11,380 nucleotides of DNA from Rhizobiaceae bacterium (GTDB taxonomy: Bacteria > Pseudomonadota > Alphaproteobacteria > Rhizobiales > Rhizobiaceae). A program made the translations under genes and the position numbers. The stretch lies in the NCBI GenBank assembly GCA_913776675.1, contig CAJYRE010000318.1, positions 1 to 11,380 on the forward strand, given 5' to 3'. The notes beneath the pieces were generated by a model. That model made no database searches and was not told the origin of the DNA. It saw nothing but the letters and a program-made list of their open reading frames with translations. Below are positions 1-6,483 of the stretch, piece by piece. Numbering within the stretch: position 1 is the first letter of the stretch; every line of letters begins with the position of its first letter.

Positions 1-1
1 C

Positions 2-1198
2 AAGGACAAGCTGGAGACCGTTGAGGAACAGCGCTTCAAGTCGCTGGAAAGCGACGTTACCGAGATTGATGGCCAGATTGCCCGCGAAGAACGCATGGCG
101 GCTTTTGAGCGTGAAGAACAGCGGGCCGAAAGCGTCTCTGGCGACAACGCTTTTTCCCGCGAGCTGCGGAGTTATTCCGTTACCAATGCCATCAACGGCG
201 CGTTGGCGGGCCGCCTCACAGGGCGCGAGGCAGAAGTGGATCAGGAATTGAAGCGCGGGCGCGAAAGCCGTTCGGGCGCTTCTGGCATTCATCTGGCCAT
301 TCCGTCCGAAATCCTGCTGGGCATGGCGGAACAGCGCTCGCAGACTGTCGGCTCTAATGCGGCGGGCGGTTATACCGTTGCCACCAGCCTCGCAAGCGTT
401 GCGGATCGTTTCCGCCCGGCTTTGAAGGTCGAAGGCATGGGGGCCACGGTTCTGCGTGGCCTGACTGGCTTTCTGGACCTGCCAAACCTTGCCGCCAGTG
501 GTGCCGCGAGCTGGGTGGGTGAAGATGGCAACGCCACCCGTTCCAGCGCTTCATTTGAAAAGGTGTCGCTGGCCCCCAAGACTGTGACGGGCGAATATCG
601 CCTGTCGCGCCGCCTGATGCTACAATCCAGTGCCGCGATTGAAGACATTCTTCGCCGCGATCTGGGTTTTCTGTTGGCGCAAGGGCTGGATTTGGCCGCC
701 ATTGCTGGCACGGGTGCAGCACCCGAACCTCTGGGCCTGCTGGCCACGCCGGGCATTGCCAAAGTCACCACGGAAACGGATTTTTCCGACACCACGGCAA
801 ACCTGATTGCCGAGCTGGAGCTGGATGACGTGACGGGTACTGCGGCATTCCTGACCAACCCCACGGTGATGAAAGCCGTGCGCAAGATGAAGGATGCTGA
901 CGGCCATGTGATGCCGATGGGTGAGCTGTTTCACAATGGCCGGGTGGAAACCTCCACACAGGTTCCCGCTACGCTGGGCGCAAATGCGGATAAATCGGCG
1001 CTGATCTATGGCCAGTGGGGCGAGCTTTATCTGGGCTATTGGTCGGCGGTGGATATTCTGATCAACCCCTATCACCCGGACGTTGCCAGCAATGGCGGCG
1101 CACTTCTCCACGCCTTCCTTGATGCCGATGTGGCCGCCCGCCCTCCGCGCCGTGGAGTTGCACGAAATCAGCGTGGTCATGGCATGGCCCGCCTATGA
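2..1198 (+). CDS. HK97-family phage major capsid protein, 5'-partial and C-terminally clipped
   Basis: This gene encodes the HK97-fold shell protein of a tailed-phage head. The reading frame is open from base 2, so the true start lies left of the window; the first internal ATG is at 95. The first ~60 visible codons are highly charged and helix-prone (Lys/Glu/Arg-rich), as in the N-terminal scaffold-like delta region that is cleaved during maturation. The mature fold follows, with typical stretches such as AAGGYTVATSLASVADRF, ASWVGEDGNA and YLGYWSAVDILINPYHPD. The end is abnormal. After LLHAFLDADVAAR (to about 1140) an HK97 capsid would finish within ten to fifteen residues of an RHPxAF-like tail. 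Here the frame runs into Pro/Arg-rich residues and stops at 1196-1198, while another frame carries protease sequence. I infer that a deletion removed the capsid tail. Family assignment is firm; function is doubtful. Confidence 0.85.
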   Translation, partial: KDKLETVEEQRFKSLESDVTEIDGQIAREERMAAFEREEQRAESVSGDNAFSRELRSYSVTNAINGALAGRLTGREAEVDQELKRGRESRSGASGIHLAIPSEILLGMAEQRSQTVGSNAAGGYTVATSLASVADRFRPALKVEGMGATVLRGLTGFLDLPNLAASGAASWVGEDGNATRSSASFEKVSLAPKTVTGEYRLSRRLMLQSSAAIEDILRRDLGFLLAQGLDLAAIAGTGAAPEPLGLLATPGIAKVTTETDFSDTTANLIAELELDDVTGTAAFLTNPTVMKAVRKMKDADGHVMPMGELFHNGRVETSTQVPATLGANADKSALIYGQWGELYLGYWSAVDILINPYHPDVASNGGALLHAFLDADVAARPPRRGVARNQRGHGMARL

Positions 1199-1304
1199 CG
1201 GGACTGTCATTCAGGCCCGTTCCTTCACATTCGCAACACCCGCGTCTGGCCCGTTTCGCGCCTATTCCGAGCGGGCCTTGCGCCTTCTGGAGATTTCCAA
1301 ATGA
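1138..1304 (+). pseudogene. HK97 prohead protease, C-terminal fragment only
   Basis: In the frame ending at TGA 1302-1304, the sequence from about 1138 reads ALRAVELHEISVVMAWPAYD and then about 30 more residues to LRLLEISK. This pattern, a Leu-Arg-x-(Val/Ile)-x-Leu-x-Glu-(Ile/Val)-Ser turn followed by Trp/Phe-Pro-Ala, is typical of the C-terminal part of HK97-type prohead proteases (peptidase U35 class). Those enzymes trim the capsid delta domain during head assembly. The N-terminal two thirds, with the catalytic His and Ser, are missing. The upstream sequence in this frame is out-of-frame capsid gene. The stop codon overlaps the portal ATG (ATGA at 1301-1304), an original operon joint that has survived. 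This is most likely the downstream side of a deletion that fused capsid to protease. Confidence 0.6.
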
Positions 1305-1711
1305 GCCTGTTTGACCGCTTCAAACGGCGTGAGCAACGCGCCGCCGTTAAATCTGATGATCCTTATTTGGGCGAGTTTTTTGGCCTTCGCGGTGGTATCG
1401 GTGGTTATGTTGATCCGGGCCGCGCCTCTGGCATTGCTGTGGCTCATGCCTGCATCGCCATTGTCAGCCAAAACCTTGCCGCCATGCCGCTCAACCTCTA
1501 CCGCCGCGCCGACAACGGCGGGCGTGACCGGGCCACCGACCACCCGCTCTATACCGTGCTGCATGACATGGCCAACCCGACCATGACGGCCTATGAAGCC
1601 CGCGAGGCGCTGATTACCGTTCGCCCGAATTTGCGGGCCTGCGTGACAGCACACAGCAAACCTATCGCCGCATTATCGAACGGTTCCGCGAGGCCCATGG
1701 CAAGCGCATGA
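1301..1711 (+). pseudogene. Phage portal protein, N-terminal fragment
   Basis: The start ATG at 1301 overlaps the protease stop, suggesting translational coupling. The first ~104 residues are those of an HK97-type portal: MSLFDRFKRRE at the start, an AVAHACIAIVSQNLAAMPLNLYRR helix-strand segment, then DHPLYTVLHDMANP and MTAYEAREALI. A complete portal is usually around 400 residues and forms the dodecameric ring through which DNA enters the head. At about 1612 portal homology stops and the frame runs on for ~32 unrelated residues to a stop at 1709-1711. From the same point a different frame carries integrase sequence. The product would lack most of the portal clip, stem and crown and cannot form a ring. 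I read it as a deletion remnant. Confidence 0.75.
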
Positions 1712-1854
1712 TCCGCGATTTGCGCCGCGAGCATATCAAGGCGCTGGTGGGGTCGATGGCCGATAAGCCACAGGCGGCAAACCGTTTGCTGTCGCTTCTC
1801 AAGATCATGCTGGGCCACGCGCTTGATATTGGCTGGATTTCGGCCAATCCGGCG

Positions 1855-1857
1855 TAA
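1855..1857 (+). other. In-frame nonsense codon (TAA) in the integrase remnant
   Basis: The reading frame is intact on both sides of this TAA, with ISANPA before it and GLKGFSKKTKGFHTW after it. Integrases of this type normally have a basic residue here, so a single substitution (for example AAA to TAA) would account for it. No frameshift is needed to restore the protein. Confidence 0.8.
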
Positions 1858-2426
1858 GGTCTGAAAGGCTTTTCAAAGAAGACAAAGGGGTTCCATACGT
1901 GGACGGAAGCGGAAATTGCCGCCTATGAAGCCCGTCACCCGGAAGGCTCACAGGCCCGCCTTGCGCTTGCGCTGCTTCTCTATACTGCACAACGCCGTAG
2001 CGACGTGGTGGCCATGGGCTGGGACAAGATCAAGGGCAAACATATTGTCGTCAAACAGGTGAAAACCAACGCGGAGCTGGATCTGTTCATGCTTCCGGCG
2101 CTGATGGACGCAATCAGCCCTTTGCCGCGCGACAAACCCACATTCCTCACCACCGCATTCGGCAAGCCCTTCACCCCCGCAGGTTTCGGAAACTGGTTCC
2201 GCGAGCGCTGCAATGAAGCCGGCCTTGAAAATTGTTCAGCCCACGGCCTGCGTAAAGCAGCGGCCCGACGCATGGCAGAAGGCGGAATGAGCGGCGACAT
2301 CATCAAGGCCGTAACAGGCCACACCGACCTAAAACAAGTCTCCGTCTACACCGCAGCGGCAAACCAAGCCGCCCTCGCTGAGAAGGGCCTTAAGGCCATC
2401 GCGGGGAAGAAAAAGCGAACAAATTC

Positions 2427-2453
2427 TGTCCAACCTGTCGAAAAAGTTGGACA
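2427..2453. repeat. Inverted repeat at the 3' end of the integrase remnant
   Basis: TGTCCAAC (2427-2434) and GTTGGACA (2446-2453) form a perfect 8-bp stem around an 11-base loop. It lies in the last codons of the integrase, where it encodes the VQPVEKVGQT tail. It has no T-tract, so it is not a classic rho-independent terminator. It may be a weak terminator or a protein-binding site. Confidence 0.4.
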
Positions 2454-2469
2454 AACGAAGGGCGATTAA

Positions 2470-2704
2470 TATGGAAAATCAAGTTGTTGTGGGATTTGAT
2501 GGCGGACAGGGAGTCTGCCAGAGTGTGCGTCTCAATCAATCTCATGAAAGCCTATCTTGTAACCATAATTATATGATTTTACTTCACTTTCTTTGGATTC
2601 CTTATCTCAGTTCATTTCATGTTGTAACAGGAAATCTCACCTATTGTGGCGGGCCGAATGGCGGGCTAAGGTGATTTGCATCGACATGAAAACGGATTCG
2701 AAAC
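2470..2704. other. Intergenic region between the two integrases, AT-rich centre
   Basis: I see no credible gene here. A 75-codon frame (2447-2674) has no recognisable content and no good ribosome site. The stretch 2550-2640 is markedly AT-rich compared with the flanks, as expected of a promoter or attachment region upstream of an integrase. TGGCGGGC occurs twice (2647-2654 and 2659-2666), 12 bases apart, about 40-60 bases before the intact integrase start. These could be arm-type integrase binding sites, but this is speculative. I could not identify a convincing -35/-10 pair. Confidence 0.35.
2500..2519. other. Possible attachment-site core resembling the 3' end of a tRNA gene (minus strand)
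   Basis: TGGCGGACAGGGAG (2500-2513) read on the minus strand gives CTCCCTGTCCGCCA. This resembles the acceptor-stem end plus CCA of a tRNA, in the style of tRNA-Ser, whose ends often read CTCTCCGCCA. No T-loop or remaining tRNA body follows, so it is at most a tRNA fragment of the kind left as an att core. It lies 31 bases after the integrase remnant, a common att position. The same bases also form a hairpin (GGCGGAC with GTCTGCC, one G-U pair, loop AGGGA), which is an alternative explanation. Confidence 0.3.
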
Positions 2705-3910
2705 ATGCTGAGTGACGCCAAAGCCCGGAAGCTGAAACCGAACGATAAACCCGTTTCCGATGGAACAGTATCCGGCTTGTATCTCGTTCCGAGTGGAACG
2801 CCTGGCAGCGGAAAGTGGATCTTACGGTTCGTTTCGCCTGTGAACGGTAAGCGGCGCGAAATGGGCTTGGGCAGCTATCCCACCACCTCCATCCGTGATG
2901 CGCGTTTGAAGGGATTCGAAGCCAGAGGAATTATCGATAGTGGCAAAGATCCGCTTGAACTTCGCCGCGAGCAAGAACAAGAGATGAGGCGTATTGCCAA
3001 TGTGCCGACCTTCGAGGATGCGGCCCGCCGCCATCATGCTGATAAGGCAGAGGGGTTTCGCAACACGAAGCACGTCGATCAGTGGATCAATACCCTGGAG
3101 CAGTACATCTTCCCAAAAATCGGCAATAAGCTTGTCAACGAGTTGGGACCAGCCGATTTTGCCGCTTGCCTCAAACCGATTTGGCTGGAAAAGGCGGAGA
3201 CGGCATCTCGCGTCAAACAGCGCTGCGATGCGGTTATGAATTGGGCTGCCGCGAATGGGTTCATCCTTGCCAGCCCGGTCGGTGTTGTTGACAAGCTGTT
3301 ACCAAAGCAGCCGGGAAAACGTGAACGAGTGGAACATCAGCCTGCGTTGCCATGGCGGTTTATTCCCTCGTTTTTTGCGGAGGTGTTGAAGGTAGGCGGT
3401 GCCAATACGACCAGGTATATGCTGGAACTGGTGATTCTGACGGCCTGCCGTTCGGGCGAGCTTCGCCAGATGCAATGGGACGAAGTGGATTTCTCTAGTG
3501 CCATCTGGACCATCCCCGCATCTCGAATGAAAGCGAAGGTCATGCATCGGATACCGTTGACGCCAAGAGCTATCGAGATATTGGAAGCGCAGCTGGAGCG
3601 ATCAGAAACGGGTGAGGGCTTGGTATTTCCTTCGCGCAACAACACACCAATCAGCGATATGACCCTGACCAAGTTTCTGAGGGATCATGAGGTGATGAGC
3701 GATTCACCCGGTCGGGTTGCCACCGCGCACGGCTTTCGGTCAAGTTTCCGAGACTGGGCGTCTGAAAATGGCTACCCACGCGATCTGGCCGAGCGGGCTT
3801 TAGCGCATACGGTCAAGAACGCTGTTGAAGCGGCCTATCACCGTACGGATCTGCTTGAGCAACGACGCCCTATGATGGAAGCGTGGGATCGCTTCTGCAA
3901 CGGACAATAG
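2705..3910 (+). CDS. P4-type site-specific tyrosine integrase, apparently intact
   Basis: This protein would insert and excise an integrative element by cutting and rejoining DNA through a catalytic tyrosine. It has 401 residues, a normal length for the P4/CP4-57 family. Residues ~1-90 form the DUF4102 arm-DNA-binding domain (LSDAKARKLKP at the start, GLYLVPSG, KRREMGLGSYPTTSIRDAR). Residues ~100-185 are the core-binding helices and ~215-395 the catalytic domain. The catalytic set is complete: Arg249 (LTACRSGEL), Lys276, His342 and Arg345 (AHGFR), His368 (ALAHT) and Tyr378 (AAYHR). The ending RRPMMEAWDRF is characteristic of the family. The ribosome site before ATG 2705 is weak. P4-type integrases usually sit beside their attachment site, commonly a tRNA gene. 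No complete tRNA is present here. The next gene in the same direction is vgrG, not a phage gene. Confidence 0.93.
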   Translation: MLSDAKARKLKPNDKPVSDGTVSGLYLVPSGTPGSGKWILRFVSPVNGKRREMGLGSYPTTSIRDARLKGFEARGIIDSGKDPLELRREQEQEMRRIANVPTFEDAARRHHADKAEGFRNTKHVDQWINTLEQYIFPKIGNKLVNELGPADFAACLKPIWLEKAETASRVKQRCDAVMNWAAANGFILASPVGVVDKLLPKQPGKRERVEHQPALPWRFIPSFFAEVLKVGGANTTRYMLELVILTACRSGELRQMQWDEVDFSSAIWTIPASRMKAKVMHRIPLTPRAIEILEAQLERSETGEGLVFPSRNNTPISDMTLTKFLRDHEVMSDSPGRVATAHGFRSSFRDWASENGYPRDLAERALAHTVKNAVEAAYHRTDLLEQRRPMMEAWDRFCNGQ

Positions 3911-3941
3911 CGGCACCGGCTTCATATTCATTCTCACCGAT

Positions 3942-3953
3942 GACTTGCAAGTC
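3942..3953. repeat. 12-bp perfect palindrome
   Basis: GACTTGCAAGTC reads the same on both strands and lies 32 bases after the P4-type integrase stop. It could be a dimeric regulator site or integrase-related. A palindrome of this length can arise by chance. Confidence 0.4.
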
Positions 3954-3985
3954 TCTCCAGATTATGGAACTAATACCTTGTCGGT

Positions 3986-4007
3986 CCACCGGCTAGTCAT
4001 CCGGTGG
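3986..4007. repeat. Inverted repeat with 7-bp arms, possible terminator-like hairpin after the integrase
   Basis: CCACCGG (3986-3992) pairs perfectly with CCGGTGG (4001-4007) across the 8-base loop CTAGTCAT. It is GC-rich and stable but lacks a downstream T-run, so rho-independent termination is not certain. Three bases later a second, longer hairpin begins. Confidence 0.5.
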
Positions 4008-4010
4008 CTC

Positions 4011-4041
4011 GCAGCGATGGTGTCTGTCCTGGCATCGCTGC
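4011..4041. repeat. Inverted repeat with 9-bp perfect arms
   Basis: GCAGCGATG (4011-4019) and CATCGCTGC (4033-4041) form a perfect 9-bp stem around a 13-base loop. It follows the 3986-4007 hairpin with a three-base gap. The tandem pair resembles a structured element such as a REP/BIME-type intergenic repeat or an island-end site rather than random sequence. Confidence 0.5.
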
Positions 4042-4150
4042 CGGCAAGCGGTCTCAGCGCGCGATGAGGCAGCACACACGGATCTGTGAGCCAGCCCTCT
4101 CAAGGGAAATTGCAGCGGGGCGTAAAATGGCGCTGCACCCGAACAAATCT

Positions 4151-4163
4151 GATCCATTGGATC
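4151..4163. repeat. Short palindrome in the vgrG upstream region
   Basis: GATCCA and TGGATC flank a single T (4157). It lies about 230 bases before the vgrG start, where the sequence becomes AT-rich. It is a possible operator half-site pair, but chance is a real alternative. Confidence 0.25.
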
Positions 4164-4260
4164 TCATTTTGAATGTTATCTCTCGTTGAAAAAATTGTTG
4201 TTAAGGCTTGCGAATTAAAGCCACTCGTCGACTTACATTGTCTCAGTACGTTATTTTTTA

Positions 4261-4274
4261 CAGTTTCTAAACTG
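4261..4274. promoter_or_regulatory. Operator-like palindrome upstream of vgrG
   Basis: CAGTTT-CT-AAACTG has 6-bp perfect arms and a 2-base centre, in an AT-rich context about 117 bases before the vgrG ATG. The size and spacing suit a dimeric repressor or activator site. The cognate regulator is unknown. Confidence 0.3.
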
Positions 4275-4378
4275 CGCCCCCCGACCTTGATCTTTAGAGC
4301 CTGCGACCTAGCTATTTTCCACAAGCGTGATTGCGTGACCATCGATACGATCTTTTGATTTTTTGAAAACGACATTTT

Positions 4379-4384
4379 GGGGAG
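4379..4384 (+). promoter_or_regulatory. Ribosome binding site deciding the vgrG start
   Basis: GGGGAG at 4379-4384 lies 7 bases before ATG 4392. An upstream in-frame TTG at 4377 would place the start on top of this site, so ATG 4392 is the better start. Confidence 0.75.
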
Positions 4385-4391
4385 CACTGGG

Positions 4392-6476
4392 ATGGACACC
4401 GAACTCTCACCTGCCGATTTCATTCAGGCGAGCCGTGTTTTAAAGGTCTCCTCGCCTCTGGGTGAAGATCAATTGCTGCCAGAGCGGTTGATGCTGGATG
4501 AAGGCGTTAATCGTCTGTTTGAGATCACCCTCAATGTCCGCGCCAAGCGCGAAGCGGTGAAGCCGGAAGAGCTGATTGGCAAGCTGGTCGATGTGTCGTT
4601 GGAAATCCGCCAGGGTGAGTTTGGCGAAGAGGGCGTGCGCCGCCCGTTCAATGGGTTGGTGACCAACCTGTCGGAAGGTCCGCCGGTGACACGCGGGCTT
4701 CGCAGTTACACGCTCACCATCCGCCCGCAGATGTGGTTGCTGTCACGCCGCTCTGATTGCCGCATCTGGCAAAACAAGACGTCGCTGCAGGTGATGGAAA
4801 CGCTGTTTTCCGAACATGGTATTCCCGCCGCCGCGTCTTCTCCGATGCACAAAGCCCCGCTTTCACGCGAATACAGCGTGCAGTGGAACGAGACCGATCT
4901 GGATTACCTGCTGCGTCGGTTTGAAGAAGATGGGCTTTTCTACTGGTTTGAACATGAAAAGGGCGTTCACCGCCTGAAAGTGAGTGATCACAAGGTGGCC
5001 TGGAGTGCGCCATCGGCCTCGGCTGAGGGTGAAGACAAGGTGAGATTGGCACAAGGGTCATCAGACCGCAATCACATCACCGAATGGATGCGGGAGTTCT
5101 CCTTCATCCCCGGCCAGCGGGCGGGCGCGGATTGGAATTTTGAAACCCCCAGCACGGTTCCGCTCAAATCCACCCCATCGCTGATCCAGATGCCGGGTGC
5201 CAAGCAGAGAGAACTGTATGAATATCCGGCCCGGATTGCCGATGATCAGGAAGGGGATCGGGCCGAGACGTTTCGGATGCAGGCAGAGGAAGCGGATCAT
5301 GAGAAGGTCACGGGTCAATCGACCGTGCGCGTGCTGGAAGCCGGTCGCCGCTTTACGCCCTATGAAGAGCCGCATCCTGAGCATCAATACGAAGAACACG
5401 TCATAACCCGCATCAAGCACTGGGTGGTGGATCGATCTTACGAGACCACCGAGAATGAGCAGGAATATCGCAACGAATTTGAAGCCATTCCCTCACGCGT
5501 TCCGCTGACACCGCATCGCAGCACCAAGCGCCCACGGATTGAGGGTGCGCAGGTGGCCATTGTTGCCGGTCCCGCCGGCGAAGAAATCCACACCGACAAA
5601 TATGGGCGGATCAAAGTCTGGTTTCCATGGGATCGCAAGGCGCAAAAGGATGGCTCTGACACCTGCTGGGTGCGGGTGAACCAAAACTGGGCAGGCGGCC
5701 AATGGGGTGGCCAGATCATTCCTCGCATCGGCATGGAGGTGATGATTGCCTATATCGATGGTGATCCAGACAGGCCTTTGGTGACCGGCGTGGTGCCAAA
5801 CCCCAAGAATCCAGTGGCTTATGATCTCCCTGCCAACAAGACCAAGAGTGTGTTTCGCACCAACACGCATAAGGGCAAGGGCTTCAACGAATTGACGTTT
5901 GAGGACGAGAAAGATCGTGAAGAGGTCTATGTTCATGCTCAAAAAGATCAAAACATCAAAGTTGAGAATAATTATTCGAAGCGAATCAACACCAACAAGG
6001 TTGAGAGTGTAGGCCATAACAAGGCGACTGAGGTGAGCAACAATCATTATGAGGTGGTTGGTGGTAACATGGAAATTTTTGTTGGGCCCACTCAAAAGGG
6101 TAAATTCACCCCTCAAAACGCTTCAGACCTTAAAGAAGGTATCGGCGGCGTCGCTTACGGCCTCGGCAAAGATGGGGAGTCCGCGAAAGGCTCTGGCACA
6201 CTCCAGCTTAGTATCGAGAAGAACAAGGTTGAAAGTATTGGCAACAATCACTCTCAGCTCATCCAGAAAAACAAGAGCGTCAATGTCCATGAGAACTATT
6301 ATGTTGATGTCGGCGATGAGCTCATCATCACTGCGGGAAAGCGCATTGTATTCAAATGCGGGCAAAGCATTATTCTGTTGAATTCAGATGGATCGATCCA
6401 GATCAATGGTAAAAAATTAAGCAACAATATCAGCGACATCATCAAGCTTGTTTCTGACGTTGTCAAAGTCAATTGA
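4392..6476 (+). CDS. vgrG: Type VI secretion spike protein VgrG (TssI)
   Basis: VgrG forms the trimeric spike at the tip of the T6SS Hcp tube and carries effectors out of the cell. From ATG 4392 it has 694 residues. Residues ~20-340 form the gp27-like (phage GPD) base, including YSVQWNETDLDYLLRRFEEDGLFYWFEH. Residues ~381-470 are the gp5-like OB fold with the hallmark HTDKYGRIKVWFPWDR, then CWVRVNQNWAGGQWGG, IPRIGMEVMI and GDPDRPLVTGVVPN. Residues ~490-694 are the beta-helical needle with repeated polar strands (NNYSKRINTNKVESVG, KNKSVNVHENYYVDVGDELI). The needle is interrupted by a Gly-rich insertion at about residues 562-602. There is no C-terminal toxin extension, so this is a structural carrier and not an evolved effector. 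It opens the operon: the next gene begins 7 bases after its stop. No other core T6SS genes are in the window, so it is an auxiliary (orphan) vgrG. Confidence 0.96.
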   Translation: MDTELSPADFIQASRVLKVSSPLGEDQLLPERLMLDEGVNRLFEITLNVRAKREAVKPEELIGKLVDVSLEIRQGEFGEEGVRRPFNGLVTNLSEGPPVTRGLRSYTLTIRPQMWLLSRRSDCRIWQNKTSLQVMETLFSEHGIPAAASSPMHKAPLSREYSVQWNETDLDYLLRRFEEDGLFYWFEHEKGVHRLKVSDHKVAWSAPSASAEGEDKVRLAQGSSDRNHITEWMREFSFIPGQRAGADWNFETPSTVPLKSTPSLIQMPGAKQRELYEYPARIADDQEGDRAETFRMQAEEADHEKVTGQSTVRVLEAGRRFTPYEEPHPEHQYEEHVITRIKHWVVDRSYETTENEQEYRNEFEAIPSRVPLTPHRSTKRPRIEGAQVAIVAGPAGEEIHTDKYGRIKVWFPWDRKAQKDGSDTCWVRVNQNWAGGQWGGQIIPRIGMEVMIAYIDGDPDRPLVTGVVPNPKNPVAYDLPANKTKSVFRTNTHKGKGFNELTFEDEKDREEVYVHAQKDQNIKVENNYSKRINTNKVESVGHNKATEVSNNHYEVVGGNMEIFVGPTQKGKFTPQNASDLKEGIGGVAYGLGKDGESAKGSGTLQLSIEKNKVESIGNNHSQLIQKNKSVNVHENYYVDVGDELIITAGKRIVFKCGQSIILLNSDGSIQINGKKLSNNISDIIKLVSDVVKVN

Positions 6477-6483
6477 GAAACTG

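Larger units (their letters stand above)
1612..2469 (+). pseudogene. Tyrosine recombinase/phage integrase, N-terminally truncated with internal stop
   Basis: One frame from 1612 to 2469 encodes the core-binding and catalytic parts of a tyrosine integrase. It begins YRSPEFAGLRDSTQQTYRR (core-binding helix). The catalytic domain retains the usual residues: Arg in YTAQRRSD (codon 1993-1995), Lys in VKTNAELD, His-x-x-Arg in SAHGLRK (2242-2253), His in TGHTD (2320-2322) and Tyr in VYTAAAN (2347-2349). Two lesions make it non-functional. The N-terminal arm-binding part is missing because the gene is fused to portal sequence at about 1612. An in-frame TAA sits at 1855-1857, inside an NPA(R/K)G-type segment. 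Restarting at ATG 2005 would omit the first catalytic Arg. The residual protein resembles integrases of rhizobial prophages, which is judgement and not a search result. Confidence 0.8.
3911..4391. promoter_or_regulatory. Gene-free regulatory gap upstream of the T6SS operon, rich in inverted repeats
   Basis: This 480-base stretch separates the integrase from vgrG and must contain the promoter of the five-gene T6SS operon. Short frames inside it (for example 4004-4189) have no recognisable content. The left half holds three inverted repeats (3942-3953, 3986-4007, 4011-4041). The right half, from about 4140, is AT-rich with two short palindromes (4151-4163 and 4261-4274), which suits a promoter and operator zone. 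I could not assign a sigma-70 or sigma-54 promoter with confidence. Confidence 0.5.

Noticed and set aside
1589..1934. 14-base direct repeat GCCTATGAAGCCCG at 1589-1602 and 1921-1934
   Set aside because: The copies lie in portal and integrase coding sequence, each encoding a Tyr-Glu-Ala-Arg run that fits its own family. No junction falls at either copy, so coincidence is likelier than an att or deletion repeat.
2005..2469. Integrase remnant as a functional 154-residue protein starting at ATG 2005
   Set aside because: It would lack the first catalytic Arg (codon 1993-1995) and the core-binding domain, so recombinase activity is not expected.
2447..2674. 75-codon open frame between the two integrases
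   Set aside because: It starts inside the integrase remnant, has no clear ribosome site and no recognisable protein features, and spans AT-rich intergenic DNA with hairpin-forming sequence.
4004..4189. 61-codon open frame upstream of vgrG
   Set aside because: It overlaps the two stable hairpins, has no ribosome site and shows no family resemblance; probably chance.
4377..4391. TTG start for vgrG five codons upstream
   Set aside because: The TTG overlaps the GGGGAG ribosome site that is ideally placed for ATG 4392, and VgrG proteins do not need the extra residues.
5493..6116. Long minus-strand open frame (207 codons) inside vgrG
   Set aside because: It lies opposite highly conserved VgrG OB-fold and needle coding sequence, and its translation resembles no family.
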